From positions 586,005 to 648,004 of the forward strand of contig NW_019091365.1 in the NCBI RefSeq assembly GCF_001949145.1: a DNA stretch of 62,000 nt. The letters run 5' to 3'. Of the stretch, positions 31,659-45,675 are shown piece by piece. This DNA comes from Acanthaster planci. Taxonomy: Eukaryota; Echinodermata; Asteroidea; Valvatida; Acanthasteridae. Every line of letters begins with the position of its first letter. Position 1 is the first letter of the stretch. Both the position numbers and the translations under genes were made by a program. Below the pieces are notes generated by a model. That model was not told the origin of the DNA. It was given only the letters and a program-made list of their open reading frames with translations, and did not search any database.

Positions 31659-34600
31659 GTGTTAGGTAACAATAGTCTGGAATGTGTATAGGGATTGGAC
31701 GTGTTGGGGGGGGTACCCCTCAGTCTCATTTCTTGCTGGGTATAATATATACAATGATACCACCGCAAACCTGGTCCTTCCACAGAACGGGTCAAACATA
31801 AAAGCCAAGAGTACGACCTCATATTTTTTTCTACGCACCTGGTCACCAATTCTGTGACCCTCATCGTCCCAACCAGTCCCTCCCCCGAAAAATGGTCAAG
31901 AATCGCGCTTGCTTGCTCGCTCCGTGAACGAAACTGGAATTTCACAGTGGAAATTTATCAAAGTCTGTTTTCAAGCATTGCATCTCTTCACCAACCAAAG
32001 TCTGTCCTGCCAAGCACCTGTGACGGGATACCGACCACATTTGTGAAAGGGGCAGTTGGGGAGAGGGGTATTTGAACATTTCCTTGTGAGTTTTCTCGGG
32101 TGTACGCCCACATTATAGGTACTTTTACACGATTTGAGGAGGAGAAATGTAATAGTCCTCTTTAAATTGAGAAAATAAAATTACAGAAAAAAAAGTATTT
32201 TGGTGCATGGTTGTCTCAGTTTGCTCGTTTGACCCCACCCGTTCCGACCCCATCTGATGGCGCCCTTGGAATTTTACTAATTTTTATTTGACATTTTTTT
32301 CAGTTTTACTCATGCTACATATCTTTTAATAATGTTTAAAAAAGAATACACAGTTAGTAGACATGTGCACTTGACATTATCACAAGTCAACCGTAATGTA
32401 CATTATGGATTATGTAGCTATAGGCCTATTCAAATAACGAAAGAATTACACAACCATCTGTGAGACAATCAAGGTCAAAAATGTCGCAAGAACGAAACCT
32501 GTCCTAGACCTGCACGTCTTTGACTACCAGCTGCCGAGTCGTTACATGTTAATTATTTAGGTATTCTGATACTTAAACTATGCATAATTTATGTATGCAG
32601 ATTGACAACCGTGGGGGATTGTTCGAGTGGATGGATTGTTTAAATGATATGCATGACCCGTACATGATAGCCTTGAAGGTATTTATATACTTTTCAACGC
32701 GACATCAGATGTGCACAAATGAAAGGAAGGCCTGCCCTTTATTTACAAGTTGCAATGTAAGGCCACAGACTGAATATTTCTCACGCAGATAGACTTGCTT
32801 GAAGGTCAGGGTTCCATGCTGTCGATCATCACTAACGTACCACTCCCGATGCACTTCGGCTGGGCAATTTCTAAAAATCCTTCTTTCGCGCATTTTACTT
32901 GCAAGTACATGTATAGGACACGTAGATATCGGTCTGTACTCCATTTAGCGACCGCACATTCATGTCATTGACGCAATGCGTTTATGATAAAACGGAATTG
33001 CCTCTTAACCATACCCATTGTTCACAGAGGGAAAGCGTGGATTTTGCACACTCTATTGCCAAGGGCAATGACGTATGCAGATTTTGGGCGGGGGCGAAAT
33101 GGATGTTTTTTTTTCTGGCACTGATCGAGGGAATTTCTCAGTCAGCATAAAACAGAAATGAAAAAGCAACAGACACATTACTGATGGCGGCCACATTAAA
33201 TTGGCCGCTGTTGAACTTCCTTGCTGTAATATCCGAAAACATGAAATGACACTCTTGTATATTTCCTTTGGGGAATCTGGCTACCAGCCTGTTCAGAAAA
33301 TAATCCTGGTATATGGATTCTTCATCGTCGCACATAAATCTAGGTCCTCGGAACTCCTGGCCTAAATAACCTCAAACTCAAGCCGTCAAAACCCGGACAA
33401 GAACTCGCCGGAAAACTCGATTATTCCCTCCCCCAACTCCCGCGGCGAGGCAGATGTTTAGATGGGCTTTACTTAATCCCTTATTATTTTGTTGAAGCAA
33501 TTAAAGTGATTTGGCCAAATACCAACGCCTTTTCCAAAGGTTAGGCAAACGCCTCGAGTAACCAGAGAGGTTTAAAGGATAATTAACCGGCCAAGAAGTG
33601 TTTTGTCCGGTTGTCTAGTTTTTCTGGCACCCGGCTGAACAGCATCACGAGAATAACAATTCAACAATTTCCCGCATTTTTTGTTGCATTTTTTAGAAGA
33701 CTTCATACGGCAACTAAGTGCAACACTTTGTCATCATCTCGTTGTTTGTTGCATTACTCGTTTCACTGTGCTTCTTTGCTTTTTTCTGTCTGTATTTTAA
33801 GAGAAGAGGTTGGAGTAAATTTAAGTGAATTATAAATTATTGACGAGATCTGGTCCACAACGCAGCGCTCCCCTGAGCAATGAAAAGGGTGTCAACGTGT
33901 GTGTGTGTTTGTTACATTGTCTGACGTGCCGCGGCCTGGTGACAATGAATTTGCTTAGGGCGTGCGTCTAAAAAAAGTGCAATTTTCACCGTCAGACTTG
34001 TCCCGTGTTATCCATTAACCTGCTCGAAATCACAATTCGGCATGCACAGTAAACAGTATACATATTATTTCCGGCCACACTTGCATATGCAGAGAGATAC
34101 AAGTCTTGCATCGTGTATAGCATCGCTGAAGATCGATATGAGATTTCAAATTTGAAATTTGACTCGCATCGCGGTGCCAACTAAAATATTCCTAACGGTG
34201 ATTTTTTTTTTACTGATTCATTCTGTTTATCGAGATTTTTTTTTTAAGGTCACTTGCTTGTAAGAAATCGATACTAAGCGAGTCTCGGAGGAAACCAAAC
34301 CCTTGTGACACAGTCTAACTCGAGTTCTTATATAGTCCTTTCATGCAAGTTCCTGCCAGGACACGGGAATCAGGCAAATTTAAAATACGACATCCAAGCT
34401 TTAATCCTTTGCGAAGTTGTTTGTACTATACTTGCTATGTTTGCTGCCGCTGGCTTGTCGCGAAGGCAACGTATTGTTACTGATAAGTATCTTGCTGTTA
34501 AGCCTTTATTATAATTCATTCAATTAATTCAATTTTAGTTAGCATTCTCGTCTACCAATTTGCGACTCACCATCCTAGATTTGTTACTTCTTGCTCCTTT

Positions 34601-35227
34601 TAGACAATAAATCTTTACTTTCAATAGTCCAGAAACATCCAGAAACAGTTTCTTCCATGCATACAAGTAATGATTTGAAATAGAAAAGACAAAATTTGAT
34701 TTTAAATTACACGACTTGCTTGTCACGTGCTCTCTGTTGCCCAGTTTGAGTGATCCGCTGGGCATGTCTGGGTCTACGTGACTGCACGAGCGTTTGTAGG
34801 CAATAAGACTCTATCTCAGCTGATAATCATTCCCAGCTCATGATTAAGCATAGCAGCGGATACAGCGAGAATGATGTCAAGATGAAACGGCGCAGAGTGA
34901 TTATGTACATTACAGACGCCATAGTTTTGAAGACGGGGTCTGGCTCGTAGCATAGCATCACAATACTGCGGCCACGCCAAACCACATCACCATGGGCAAC
35001 CTTCTTTCTGAATGGGAGGGCATCCGTTTATGTGTCATTCGAAATTAGCGGTCGTGAGATGAATTGGTATTCAGCCTGAAGATCGTTTGTCAAAATAACC
35101 ACCTGACTGAGAGATAATGTCGGTTGGACTTTTCAAAAACTGCTGCGGGCCCCTTGCACGGTCGAAGTCGAAGAGGAGGCTCAGCTGGCAAGCTTCGGTC
35201 ACTTGCATGGGTTATGGCGTAATGTTA

Positions 35228-35241
35228 GTAACCATGGTAAC
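35228..35241. promoter_or_regulatory. X-box-like palindrome
   Basis: GTAACCATGGTAAC is a perfect 14-bp palindrome that fits the RFX-factor X-box pattern GTHNYYATRRNAAC. RFX factors drive ciliary genes. No gene start could be linked to it. Confidence 0.3.
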
Positions 35242-36475
35242 GTTAATGGTAGCATTAATCGTAACAATGCGAAAGGTCTGCTTTTCGAGCGCAGTCTCTC
35301 CACGCACAAAAAACTGATACCGTGTGAAGGCCTGATGACTTCTCCGGATGAATGTCACTGAGATCAATATTCTACAGTCACCGTTCCAGCCATTTCCTAA
35401 CTGAACCTAATAGAGGAAGAAGCTACAACATTCCAAAGTCGAATTTCGAAATCTCGAAATAAATTTGTACATGAATAGCCCAAACCAGTGATGAATGCCC
35501 GAACCTTACAAGAGGTCTTGATGTCGAGAGTTATTTTATTTTCGTCTGCCACGAGCGTGCTAGCTGTCTTTGCCACAGAAAGCCTAGGCCTGTGATTGAA
35601 CCAAACTCTGAACAAATCGTTGTCGAGCAAATTAAACAAAAACAAATATGAAAGGAGACGATAACACAGACAGTTGCTACACTACACAGAACCTACACAA
35701 CTTCACTTCAGTCTCCCAGTATCCAGCGACGGCATTTATTTCACGAATTATTTACAAATCCAAAGCCCTGCACTTGCAAACAACAGGCTTAATAAATTAA
35801 TTTTAGTGCACCGATGTATAAAATACCTGACTTTCTGGCACGTCCCTGCTCTAGAGTCTAGTATAACTGTGTATAAAGTTTGTGTTTAGTACCTTTTTTT
35901 AACGAACGAACCTCCGCTACCAAATCATTACTCCAAGTATTTTACATGTTAAATAACTTGCACACTATAGGCCTACTCTGCTTTATACAGATACTTCTAA
36001 ATACTAAATTTTCCAATCTTCAATTTTAATTGTACAAGGCTAATACTATAAGTCTTCCCAGGTAAAAAGAGCATTCTATCGCATCTGAAAATGAGCCGTA
36101 CAAGCAGCTTTTCTTCAGGTGGTGGTCAAGCTTTAGAACAGAAATTAAAAAGACGATTTGAGGAAGCTAAGGTGCATATTATCCACGACATCAGTTACAC
36201 AAACGGTGCTTTATCTTTCATCCTAATAGGCGGTATATACGCAAAGTCCATACCACGCTCGTTGTTTGCTATGCATCATCCCATAATGTAAACGTCAACA
36301 CGCATACATACGTGTTTGCCAACTTTTTCAGAGCAAAAGTTTGCTTTGTTTGGCGTTTTTTTTAATTTGACGTCATCGAAAGGAAAATACACACTTACTC
36401 ATTCCGCAGAGTGTGAAATACTTTGTTCATTTTTCCGAGAAACGACCTCAGTAGAATTGCCAACTGACTGTATTT

Positions 36476-36489
36476 GTTGCTTTGGCAAC
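36476..36489. promoter_or_regulatory. X-box-like palindrome
   Basis: GTTGCTTTGGCAAC fits the RFX X-box layout of two half-sites separated by two bases. It is not near a recognised gene. Confidence 0.28.
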
Positions 36490-38104
36490 CAATCATAGAG
36501 GTGCATTAAATTAAGCTATACGTTGCACTTGATGTATTATCATTCGAGAAAGTACTTTACAGTAACAGGAAAGAGCACAATGGATATTATGAAATCATTT
36601 GAGTTTTGTTACTGCCATAACTCATGCGAATGACATCAAGAAACCCCTCTCATTTGGAATTAATAATCCAACAGTTCTTATATTCCCAACTGAGGTCAAC
36701 AGAATATCTTGACATCCGATTGATTTCAATTTTAAGGTGAGTTTTCTTGATCTCTGTTGACTTAAAACGGCAGGCATTTTAACGGTGCTGCAAAACAAGC
36801 AAGCCAAATATTAATGCACAATAACCAGTGCATGATGGATAAACCATGATTTTATGATGTCTTGTCTTGTGAACTTATTTTGCCGAATTTTCTGGGGTTT
36901 TATGAAGTTAAGTCTCAGTTTGAGCCGGTTAACCAGGCAGGGACATTAAGTGTCGATGTACTCTGTCAGCATCAAGAAGATTTCGCTTCGCCTGAATAAT
37001 CTGCCTTATAGCCTGCTGTTTCTTATTAGAGGGACAGATTCGTGGGCGGATCTTATTTCGCGTGGGAGGCAACCCAACGTCAAATTATCAGCATTAAAAG
37101 TCTGGCCCGCGTGTTCTGCTGGCATCAAATTACCATTCCTTCGATAGAATTGAAAAACTTCAAAGATACGATGCAATTACCAAAATAATTCTTCTAAAGC
37201 TGCGCTTGTTTCTCTGAATCCTCGCGGTTCATTTCGGACATTCAACCCGCGTTTCATTTCCATTTTGTAAGAACGGATTGGATTTTTCTCTCACGAGCCT
37301 ATCCCGGGAGATCTGTGTCAGAATCCCTGCCTCCGGTGAGTATGCATAGATAAAGGCTCAACACCTGCGGAAGACAAGAGACCGATCCACCCTTCTTTGA
37401 ATTTGAAGATGCTTGTCCATGAGTTGTATAATAGAAAGACACATAACGATTGATAATTGATGAATAATAATTGATTGAAGATTAGAAGTGGTGACCTCTT
37501 CCTTTATTAGTGGGTGGTACATGTATTTGATATGAAAAAAAGAAAATTATTTTGTGTGAGCTTTTGACCACTTTTTATCCTTTGATATTAGAGGACAAGC
37601 GTGGCCATTTGATGCTGCTAAGAAGGAAATATAGCACTGTCAACATGAAGGCATGCTAAGTATATTGCCAACTTAGCAGCTTCAGCATCGTGTACCACAG
37701 AAGGCACTCTGCATGACAGTTTCAATTTGGATATTCAGCCGAATAAGCTGCAGGTCTTGCACGCACGTATGCATCTACCGTGTATTAATAAGTCACAATG
37801 GGGATCATGCATGTTGTATGAACGTCTTATTTTGGCGCGCGAGAGCAATATTGGCCGGTGGAGTGATCTAGCCGCGCGCTTCGCCCAAAGGAGATAAAAC
37901 ACCCTTTTCCCCGCCTGATCGATTTTATGCACTAAAATTACTATAGATATATTTATGAAAGTGGCTTTAGAAGTGTAAGGTTTGAAACAAGATAGTGGCT
38001 ACACTGTGTCAAATTATAAGAAAGTGACTGACGAAATAAAATGAGAATAACCACCCAAATAATTGTTTATTATGCAATACATGCATATAAATCCTCGTCA
38101 TCTG

Positions 38105-38215
38105 ATTGGTGGATCGTTGATCACGTCACTTAATTATTTGATCTATTCTTCGGTACTCGCTGATTAGAACTTCATTTCACTTGACTGGTTCCCGCCTCCG
38201 TTTCGTGTATATAAG
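38105..38215 (+). promoter_or_regulatory. possible compact core promoter (CCAAT, CRE-like, TATA)
   Basis: An inverted CCAAT box (ATTGG, 38105-38109), a CRE-like TCACGTCA (38121-38128) and a TATATAAG box (38208-38215) occur in the usual order, about 50-150 bases before an ATG at 38264 that opens a short frame ending in a splice donor. A perfect CRE, TGACGTCA, lies at 38278-38285. Each motif is common by chance; their order and spacing are what suggest a promoter. Confidence 0.4.
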
Positions 38216-38263
38216 TTAATTTGGGGTTCACAATTTGAACAGAAAACCTATATGTACTGAACG

Positions 38264-38333
38264 ATGTCTTCCTTGGATGACGTCAAAGCAACAGCGCCCT
38301 CAGTCGTTCAGGAAAGCATGGATGATTTTAAAG
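38264..38333 (+). CDS. possible small first coding exon
   Basis: The ATG opens 23 codons (MSSLDDVKATAPSVVQESMD then DFK) and reaches an AAAG|GTATAA donor in phase 1. The ATG lies about 50 bases after a TATA box. I do not recognise the peptide. The next strong acceptor (before 39092) would give a stop codon at once, so the partner exon is unknown and the transcript may be non-coding or continue further downstream. Confidence 0.35.
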
Positions 38334-38544
38334 GTATAAAAAAGTGCCCTTTTCAGTGCATTTAACTAAGTAGGAAAATAAAAGAGTTTTCATACATAAA
38401 AGAAGAGTAAAAAGTTGCAGGAAAATTGTGTCTAAGGAAAACTCATTGCAGCTACACTTTAATACTTGAGGGTCGTTTGTTCTCCTAACGCGAAGCGGAA
38501 ATGATGCGGGTATTGTAAACAAACAATGAATGTTTTATATTTGT

Positions 38545-38657
38545 GCAGTGGTAAGAATATTTTCATGAGAAGACAGACGAAATGTTCCATTCCACTTGGC
38601 TTCACCTTGTCAAATGGAACATTTCGTCTGTCACCCCATGAAATTATTCTTTCCACT
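38545..38657. repeat. 113-bp near-perfect hairpin (pre-miRNA-like or palindromic MITE)
   Basis: CAGTGGTAAGAATATTTTCA through GACAGACGAAATGTTCCATT pairs with a right arm ending in CCACTG. The arms are about 46 bases, with few mismatches, around a 20-base loop. It lies about 210 bases after the possible exon at 38264. No target-site duplication was seen. Confidence 0.85.
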
Positions 38658-39091
38658 GTACTCATAAGTATTCATTATTTGTGTAATATCCGCGGGAAAA
38701 ATAGATTTTTTGTCATCCGCTTCAACTCATCCGTCTCTTTCGAGACTTACGCACTTGACAACGCGGTATTTATGAAAGGCACTATGCACACGTTTCTCAC
38801 CATATAAGAACGGCTGGTAGTTAGCGAAGCGACTTGCATTTAGCTAGTGTGTTGCCAGGATCGCGTTCAACAGCTCCATGCAGCCATCTGTACTTTTCTC
38901 ACCAAACTTCATTAAAAAAAAAAGAGACTTTCTTCAATACAGCAGAATTCTGCTCGTAATTGTTCATGGCATAAAACGACATGCCCTTTTCTCTGTTCAT
39001 GATATAATCGTAAGAGATGTATAGGCAAGGCACTGCAATTAGCCCGTTATTTTTGCGTGTCTAAAGTGTTTTTTTCCGGCTCATTTTTCAG

Positions 39092-39304
39092 GGTGAACTG
39101 GAGGGTTTGCATCGATGCGCAGCACGGCGCGACCAGAAAGACGAGACCTGCATGTGGACCACGATGACGGATATAACTCAGCGTCGGGGCGCCGCAGAAC
39201 TTGTAAAGCTGGTCATGCCTGGACAAGATGCAAACGGTACTCAGAAGACGTCGGCCATCTTAGAGAAGGTCACCGAAGTTAACCCGAAACGTTTTGTCCA
39301 GTAA
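39092..39304 (+). other. possible exon or mobile-element 3' end
   Basis: A strong acceptor (TTTTTTCCGGCTCATTTTTCAG) is followed by a GC-richer stretch with a 70-codon open frame ending EVNPKRFVQ then TAA. A second frame is also open for about 60 codons. Composition differs from the surrounding AT-rich DNA. I do not recognise a domain. The ACCGAAGTTAACCCGAAACG stretch loosely recalls 3' ends of retroelements, which I cannot test. Confidence 0.25.
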
Positions 39305-42300
39305 AAACCAATTTCTGGGTAACTCGCAAAGAAGAAGGTTCACGCGTTGTGAGAGGCCCATACTGCAGGTTTTTCGGAAAATTACACCCAATTGGATGCA
39401 CCAACCGCCGGATATTTTTCTAGATAATTAACGATTCGATTACGTTCACCGATTGAACTTACTTTGGCGTCCCTTTGTCGCTTCCTTTTGCCCGTTTTCA
39501 TTCACGCGATTTGAGAAGCAATGCATTTAAACATCCAGATCCGAACGTCCGACCCAAAAAAATATTTGAGTCCTATATATGTATCGTTTGTAATTATTAA
39601 AACAAATTTTGCGCCATCCGGACTACTTGGAAATGCTGATGACTGTTTCATGTACAAGGAAACAAGCTTGTACATTTTTTAGTTTAACTCAAAAGTGAAA
39701 TAGCACACGAAGTGACGACCTTGTTTAAAGAATTTATTTCAGAGAGTACATTGCTCAGAAAGGGCTTACTCTATGTTTGAGTCAGAACCAAAATATTTAT
39801 CAAATTGATATTGTACACGAAAGAAAGAAATATAGTTTCCTGTAGTTCATAAAATATTAACATTCAGGGATAATCTCCGGAATTAATTTTGAAAGGAAAA
39901 ACTGTTCTAGTATCCACGGCAGACAAACTATACGGGAGACACGGGTGAGTAGTTCATTGCAATATTGATGAAATCCGCATCATCAAAGCAAATCCCGACC
40001 TTTTTTACCACTCTGTAAATTCAGTTTGACAAATGTTGGATTGTGGGGCGTTTTGAAATGGTCGTATTTTCCTTCTTGGGACCAAACATTCGCGACTGAA
40101 TTGAACGAAATTAGACTTCCATTTCCTGGAGTTGACAACTTCACCCTATTTGAGTGATTACACTCCAAAGTTCGCCTGGACTATTGTTAAAATATACTTT
40201 TAAAGTGGCTGTTATTCCACGCGAAAAATAACACCGGAAACGGAAGTCGGGGGGGGGGCAGTGAAGGGTTATTAGATATTTGCAATTATCTTAATTGCAT
40301 TATAGTTTGAATGTCGGTCTTACGTTTCATATTCATTATCCGGAAGTGATGAGTCCGACAAGAACAGCATGTCAGAAATGCCGATATGTCTCTGTTTCGT
40401 TCTTTTTTTCCAAGTGTTTCATTCAACCTACGTTAATATTTCGCGTTCCTTGATTCAGTAGAGCCCCCTTGTGACTTTGTTTCAATATTTTATGCTTGGG
40501 TTGGCCATAATGACCGTCCCAAACAGCAAGCTTTTACGGGTAATTTACATTATAATTTCTGGTTTATAAGTGTGATTTAAACATGTTTGTAATGTATAAA
40601 TTAGGCGTGGGTGACCCTCCGAACTTACTGAGTTAATGTTTAGGAGTTATTTTTGTCACCACTCCGTCGTATGGACTGAAATGAAATCACTAAACTCAAT
40701 CTGTCCATTTTCTTTTCAATTACTGGAGGCTCGCCACATTTACATTAGACCTATCTGCTCCTCAGGAATCTACGTCGCTGGCAGACGTTTTAAAAGTGAT
40801 GAATTTTTATGGCATTCTTTTTATTGGGGAATGAATGATCAAGCCCAGTGCAGAATGTGATGACATTTCGATATTAAGAGATTTATCTACGTTGGTCATG
40901 TCGGCATTTGTATGTCATGCAATAGTCTGATGGCGGGTTATATACCAGTGCACACGAAGTTCAAACCAAGCTAGATACCAGATCTAACCTTTTTATGCAT
41001 ATTTGTCAACCATCTGGTATAAGCTTTTACGTAAACGTATGAGATTATGAAGTATTTATTTATGAATTATCCTTGAAGCAGCAACTACAACGCGCGAACA
41101 AAAGACAGTTTTGATGGTTGAAAATGGCGCAGGAATATAAGAATCAGTGAACCACAAAGCAACGACGCCATGCCCACTGCAGTGAAACCCGGATCACGAT
41201 GGCCAACTTAACGTCCACAATTCCACAGGGACTCCAAAGACTGAAACTAAATTATTCCATTTCTACTCGAGTTAATTCGGCTTGCGAGGCAAGGACACCG
41301 ATCGAGTCGACATTTGGGCGAAACGGATCGGGAACCGCCTCCGCGCACACACCGATGCCAACGACGTTGACATTTTGCAAATCGGTTGAGACATAACGCG
41401 ACGAGACATTGAATCGGTTTTTAAAGGGGTGTGTCGTGGCGGGGGGAAACTTGAAGAACAGTGACACGTGCACGTTCCGTGACACATCATTCCTTTTTCA
41501 TCTGAAAAATGTTAAAAAACCACGTTGTTTCAGACCCGAGTTAGGACCATAAATGGAATTTTTCCCTTTATACCTCGTTTAGAATCATTTACGCACTGCT
41601 GTTTTTTTGGGGGGAGGGCCTATAGCCTATACACAGTATCTATATCCGAAAACCAGTCACTACAGAAATTTCTCTTTGCCTAGTGCAATCATATAGCAAG
41701 GAAAATCAACATGTTAAATTCAGGAGTTTATGTTATCATAAAATGCACGCCGGGGGTGTTTGCTCGATTATATTGATTTTAGGTGTTTTTGTATGTGTTT
41801 TATTTACATCTTTTCTATATAAATTGTATTGAGGTTTATGTGTAAATAGTATGTGTATATAGGCCCCTATGTTATTGAGGATTTTCAATTTAACGGTAAT
41901 TTTTGTGTCTTTAAATTTTTATGCAGTTTAAACTTAAACACAATATTTCTAACCTGCTGTGCACACCTAGACAAACTGCATCTGTGCTCGATAAGAATTC
42001 AGAGCGTTCCTTTAAACCACTCCTTTAAACCACTCAAATTGAGAACCAAACATTTTACGGTGGCCTAATTTCCCATCGGTCGTGACTGTGATATTCAGCA
42101 CCGGAACATATTAAGATCCAGCCCCAGACAATGAGGTTCGCATTAAGGCCAGCGTGGGCTTATTGGAAAAAGATCCCCTGACGAATGCGAGGGATGACTT
42201 CCCAGCGAGGATCGCTCCAGCTAATAGACGCCATGATTCAGCAAGAGGGACGACCATTTTAAAGAATAAAGATGGCCAAAATCGAAAGTAATAAATTCCG

Positions 42301-45300
42301 ATATTCATTGCCGGATCGTAGTGAAAGAAATCATGAATCGTGTAGGATAATTTCAAACGTTTTAACAGCAAATTCGTCGTCTTGTTTGCCCCCAAAAGTA
42401 AGCTGACGCAAACTTTGCCATAATGAACGTTGCATGAATGATTTGTTGTAATGAAAACGCGGTCTAATAAATAGCAACACAAGATCGAAAAAGCTGTCAT
42501 CGAGATTTCACGAGAATTCAAGAGACAGTGCAAATGAGTTCAATTTTATGCGCGCAGGGGGCCCAATATAAAACATACCTAAAATGCTATGTTATAATTC
42601 TGAGCTTTATTACTTAACAGGAACGTATAGGCCTACACTATTAAATATTTGGTAGAAAATAAAATTGAAATGATAAAAAAACTTTGAAAGCTAGAATCCA
42701 AATCCAGATACGACCAGTATATACCTTTTCCAACCCGCAATATTTTAGTATCTCTTATGTGGACAACCTATTTCAATTTCCTCCGAAAATTTTACTGATG
42801 TTTTTTACCATGGTAATTAAAAACGGTATTGGACACAATGAAACCAATAATTGACAACAGCTAAAGGATAACCCAACGTTGGTAAAGAGGGTAAATTCTT
42901 GGAAGTTTTGTTCACAGAGCAAAACAAAAATAGTGAAATATCCATTTTATCGGAAATCACTTCCTGGAAAAGATGCGACTGTCACAATATCCTAAAATCA
43001 TCCGTGTATTTCATTTAGAGAGGAAAGTGTATTGACCGTTGAATGTACGTGTTGTTTTTATGGCTTTATGGTCAAGGTTTGTTCTCTGTATGCATGCAAA
43101 TGAAAAACAGATATGGCGTACATTATATATAGGCGTGACCTTTAAACGCACCATACCTGGAAGGCAGTTCTCGAAATGTTGTGATAAATGGTTCGAACAT
43201 TGGCAGGGCAAGACGCTGCAGTTTTTTTCCTTCTTGCGCCCTCTTTTTTCTCTTTTGTTAGGAGGAAGGAAACGTGTGCAGAATTTATTCGGCGGAACAC
43301 AATCCGCGACACGAACCGCCAGGTAAAATTAATGTACGGCCACAGACGAACTGCTTGCAAAGAGGGAATGGGTCGGTGCGCGGGCGTGTTGTAGAGAAAA
43401 CGTTGCGCATGCCAATGGGGCAGAGGGAGTCCTCTGTGGAGGGGAAACGATTTTCGATTGGCATATTTATGCTCTTGAACCCAAATTGTTGACTGTATTA
43501 TGAAAAAAACAGGCTACAGGCTAAGGATGCACTCTGCATTTGTGGCCCACTATTCCAAACCCTGAAGAACGACAGTAGCCCTGTGTGTTACGAGCTATCT
43601 GGAAAATGATAAATGCACATTTACAATGCAAACTCTACAACACTTTTAAATTTCATTGCCGTAAAATTACCAATGTTTTCTGCAGACATCGTGTTTTTTT
43701 TAATACTTTGGATAACTTTGAAGTATAAGATCCAGCAGTGGGGGAAAATTATCTACTTCAGCCTAGTTTTGAATGATGGGTTACATTTTCTAAGCAGTAA
43801 TGAATACCCCTCTGTTTATATAGGAGTGCTCTTGGCTTTGAGAATTCGAATAATTTATAACCACTATGCAAGTTGGCATTCAAATAACGAACACATACCA
43901 ACAGGATGAACTTTAAAGGGTTACTTTATCAGAAAAGTGACACCTTCCAGCATTTTACATCAAGTAATCAATTCAAATCCATTATAATGGTAAGGATGTT
44001 TCGAAATCAAGACTACCAACAAGGACACGTTATGACGTTACTGAGCCGAAATATTCATTCACAAATTTATCAGCACTGACTTCTCGGCGGGTGGAGCGAG
44101 TAGACCTACCCAGCACGGGCGTGTGCCAAATGAAATTTGCCGACGCACCGTCATGCAAAACGAGCGCACTATAGTCTGATTCCCAAGCCCCGACACCTAC
44201 ATAACGGTTTTTATTTTGCCGACAGACCATGATTTTGCCGACAAGACTAACCAATGGGGTTGTGACACCCCGACCCCCCTTCCCCTAGCGACGCCCGTGC
44301 CTACCAGATGGGAGGGGGGGTGCAATGAATATTTGTCGTATAAAGCATTTCCCTGCAGGAAACTTATTACTTTGAATTAGCAAATAGAAAGAAATTTGCG
44401 GTAACAAAAGCGTTTACTTTGCAACATACGATCTACATGGAAACGGTGCTTGGTACACGTGTTGCGCTTGCGCACATAAACGACATGCACTCAAAATGGC
44501 TAACATTATATTGTGTATGTATGCATATTAGATTTCAATCTACACTTTGCTAGAGCATTGTGACTGTGGTTAGCATTCGCACACATAAATTACGACTATG
44601 AAGCCACACTTACGCCATACCGCATATTCCTTTTTAAGGATGATTTTTCGAATACAAATTTATACACACTGTAACTGCTTATTTTGGTGCATTGGGAATG
44701 CTGTGAACATGCATTGAAATTGCAAAAACTGTTTATCGATACTAAAGGCTACCAGACTGTATAGTGGGGGGAGATTTCTGTGGGTGTATTGGGTACTGTA
44801 CAGAGGGAAAGAACTAACTCGTCATGCTATCACTGTGTATATTCTCTTGTAGGAAACAGGTACCAGGCTATACCAACCTAATATAGGGCGCAGTGACGCA
44901 TTATTTGGGTTATTTCCTAATGAGTTAACTTCATTATTTAACATTAAGGATTCTCATATTGTAGATTTGAATAACAAAGGTTTTGCATTATTGCTACATA
45001 TTCATAATGTCATATAGGCCTACATCAATAGCGCCAGTTTGGGAAAGCAGTGCACTTTTAGAACTGAAAAAGCACTAATTTCCAATCTCACTGAGGAGGC
45101 TTGTGCATTCGATTCGATGGTAGGGTTTACATGTCCCTATTCAAAAAAAATTGCCTTGTCTAGCAACGGACTAAGTGAGTAACTCGTCGCTGTGACTTAT
45201 TGGTCCATTTTTTATCGCTTTACTGGATGTTACACTTTGGACTTAAATGCCGTGTCACGTTCTTGCGTTTATCGCCTCAGTTGATTTATAAATGCTCAAT

Positions 45301-45675
45301 GTACCCTTTTAGTCACGTGGGACGCCTTGGTCGCAGAAAGAAGCGTGGTGGGACCCACGATGTTGTGCAAAGTGGTACTTGTAGTCGGCCAATTTGTCTC
45401 TTGCAATTAACAACAGCAACCTTCGCAAACGCTACACGCACATAATCGTCACTCTAGTCCCGTTTAATAAGCACTTCGGTTGAATTAACCCGAAGAACCT
45501 TACACAGGGAAAACTGGGTACATGTGTTAATTAAAGGGGGCAGAGAGGAGCCAGCAAAGGCTGGATAAAGATTATCCCAGTTTCTGAGGCATGTGACATG
45601 GGAAGTGGCGAATTAAAATTTGAATGCACAGGTCTCCGCTAAGCAAAGATTATGAAGTAGTCCAAACTCAAGATG
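39305..45675. other. AT-rich gene-poor region
   Basis: About 6.4 kb without a recognised gene, RNA or mobile element. Open frames are short and overlapping. The 3' UTR of the Ser-rich gene on the minus strand probably occupies the last few hundred bases. Confidence 0.45.

Larger units (their letters stand above)
31659..38094. other. AT-rich gene-poor region
   Basis: About 6.4 kb with only short, unsupported open frames on both strands. It holds two X-box-like palindromes (35228 and 36476). No domain, RNA gene or mobile-element coding was recognised. Confidence 0.45.

Noticed and set aside
31376-31945. Open frame of 189 codons across a gap
   Set aside because: About 30 of its codons are N, so its length is artificial, and the flanks show no domain.
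35117-35317. Small frame with a hydrophobic run resembling a membrane helix
   Set aside because: The run comes from a low-complexity TGGTAACGTTAATGG-type stretch; there is no signal, partner exon or homology.
36091-36291. Short frame beginning MSRTSSFSSGGGQALEQ
   Set aside because: The start is plausible, but the possible donor inside it is weak and no continuation was found.
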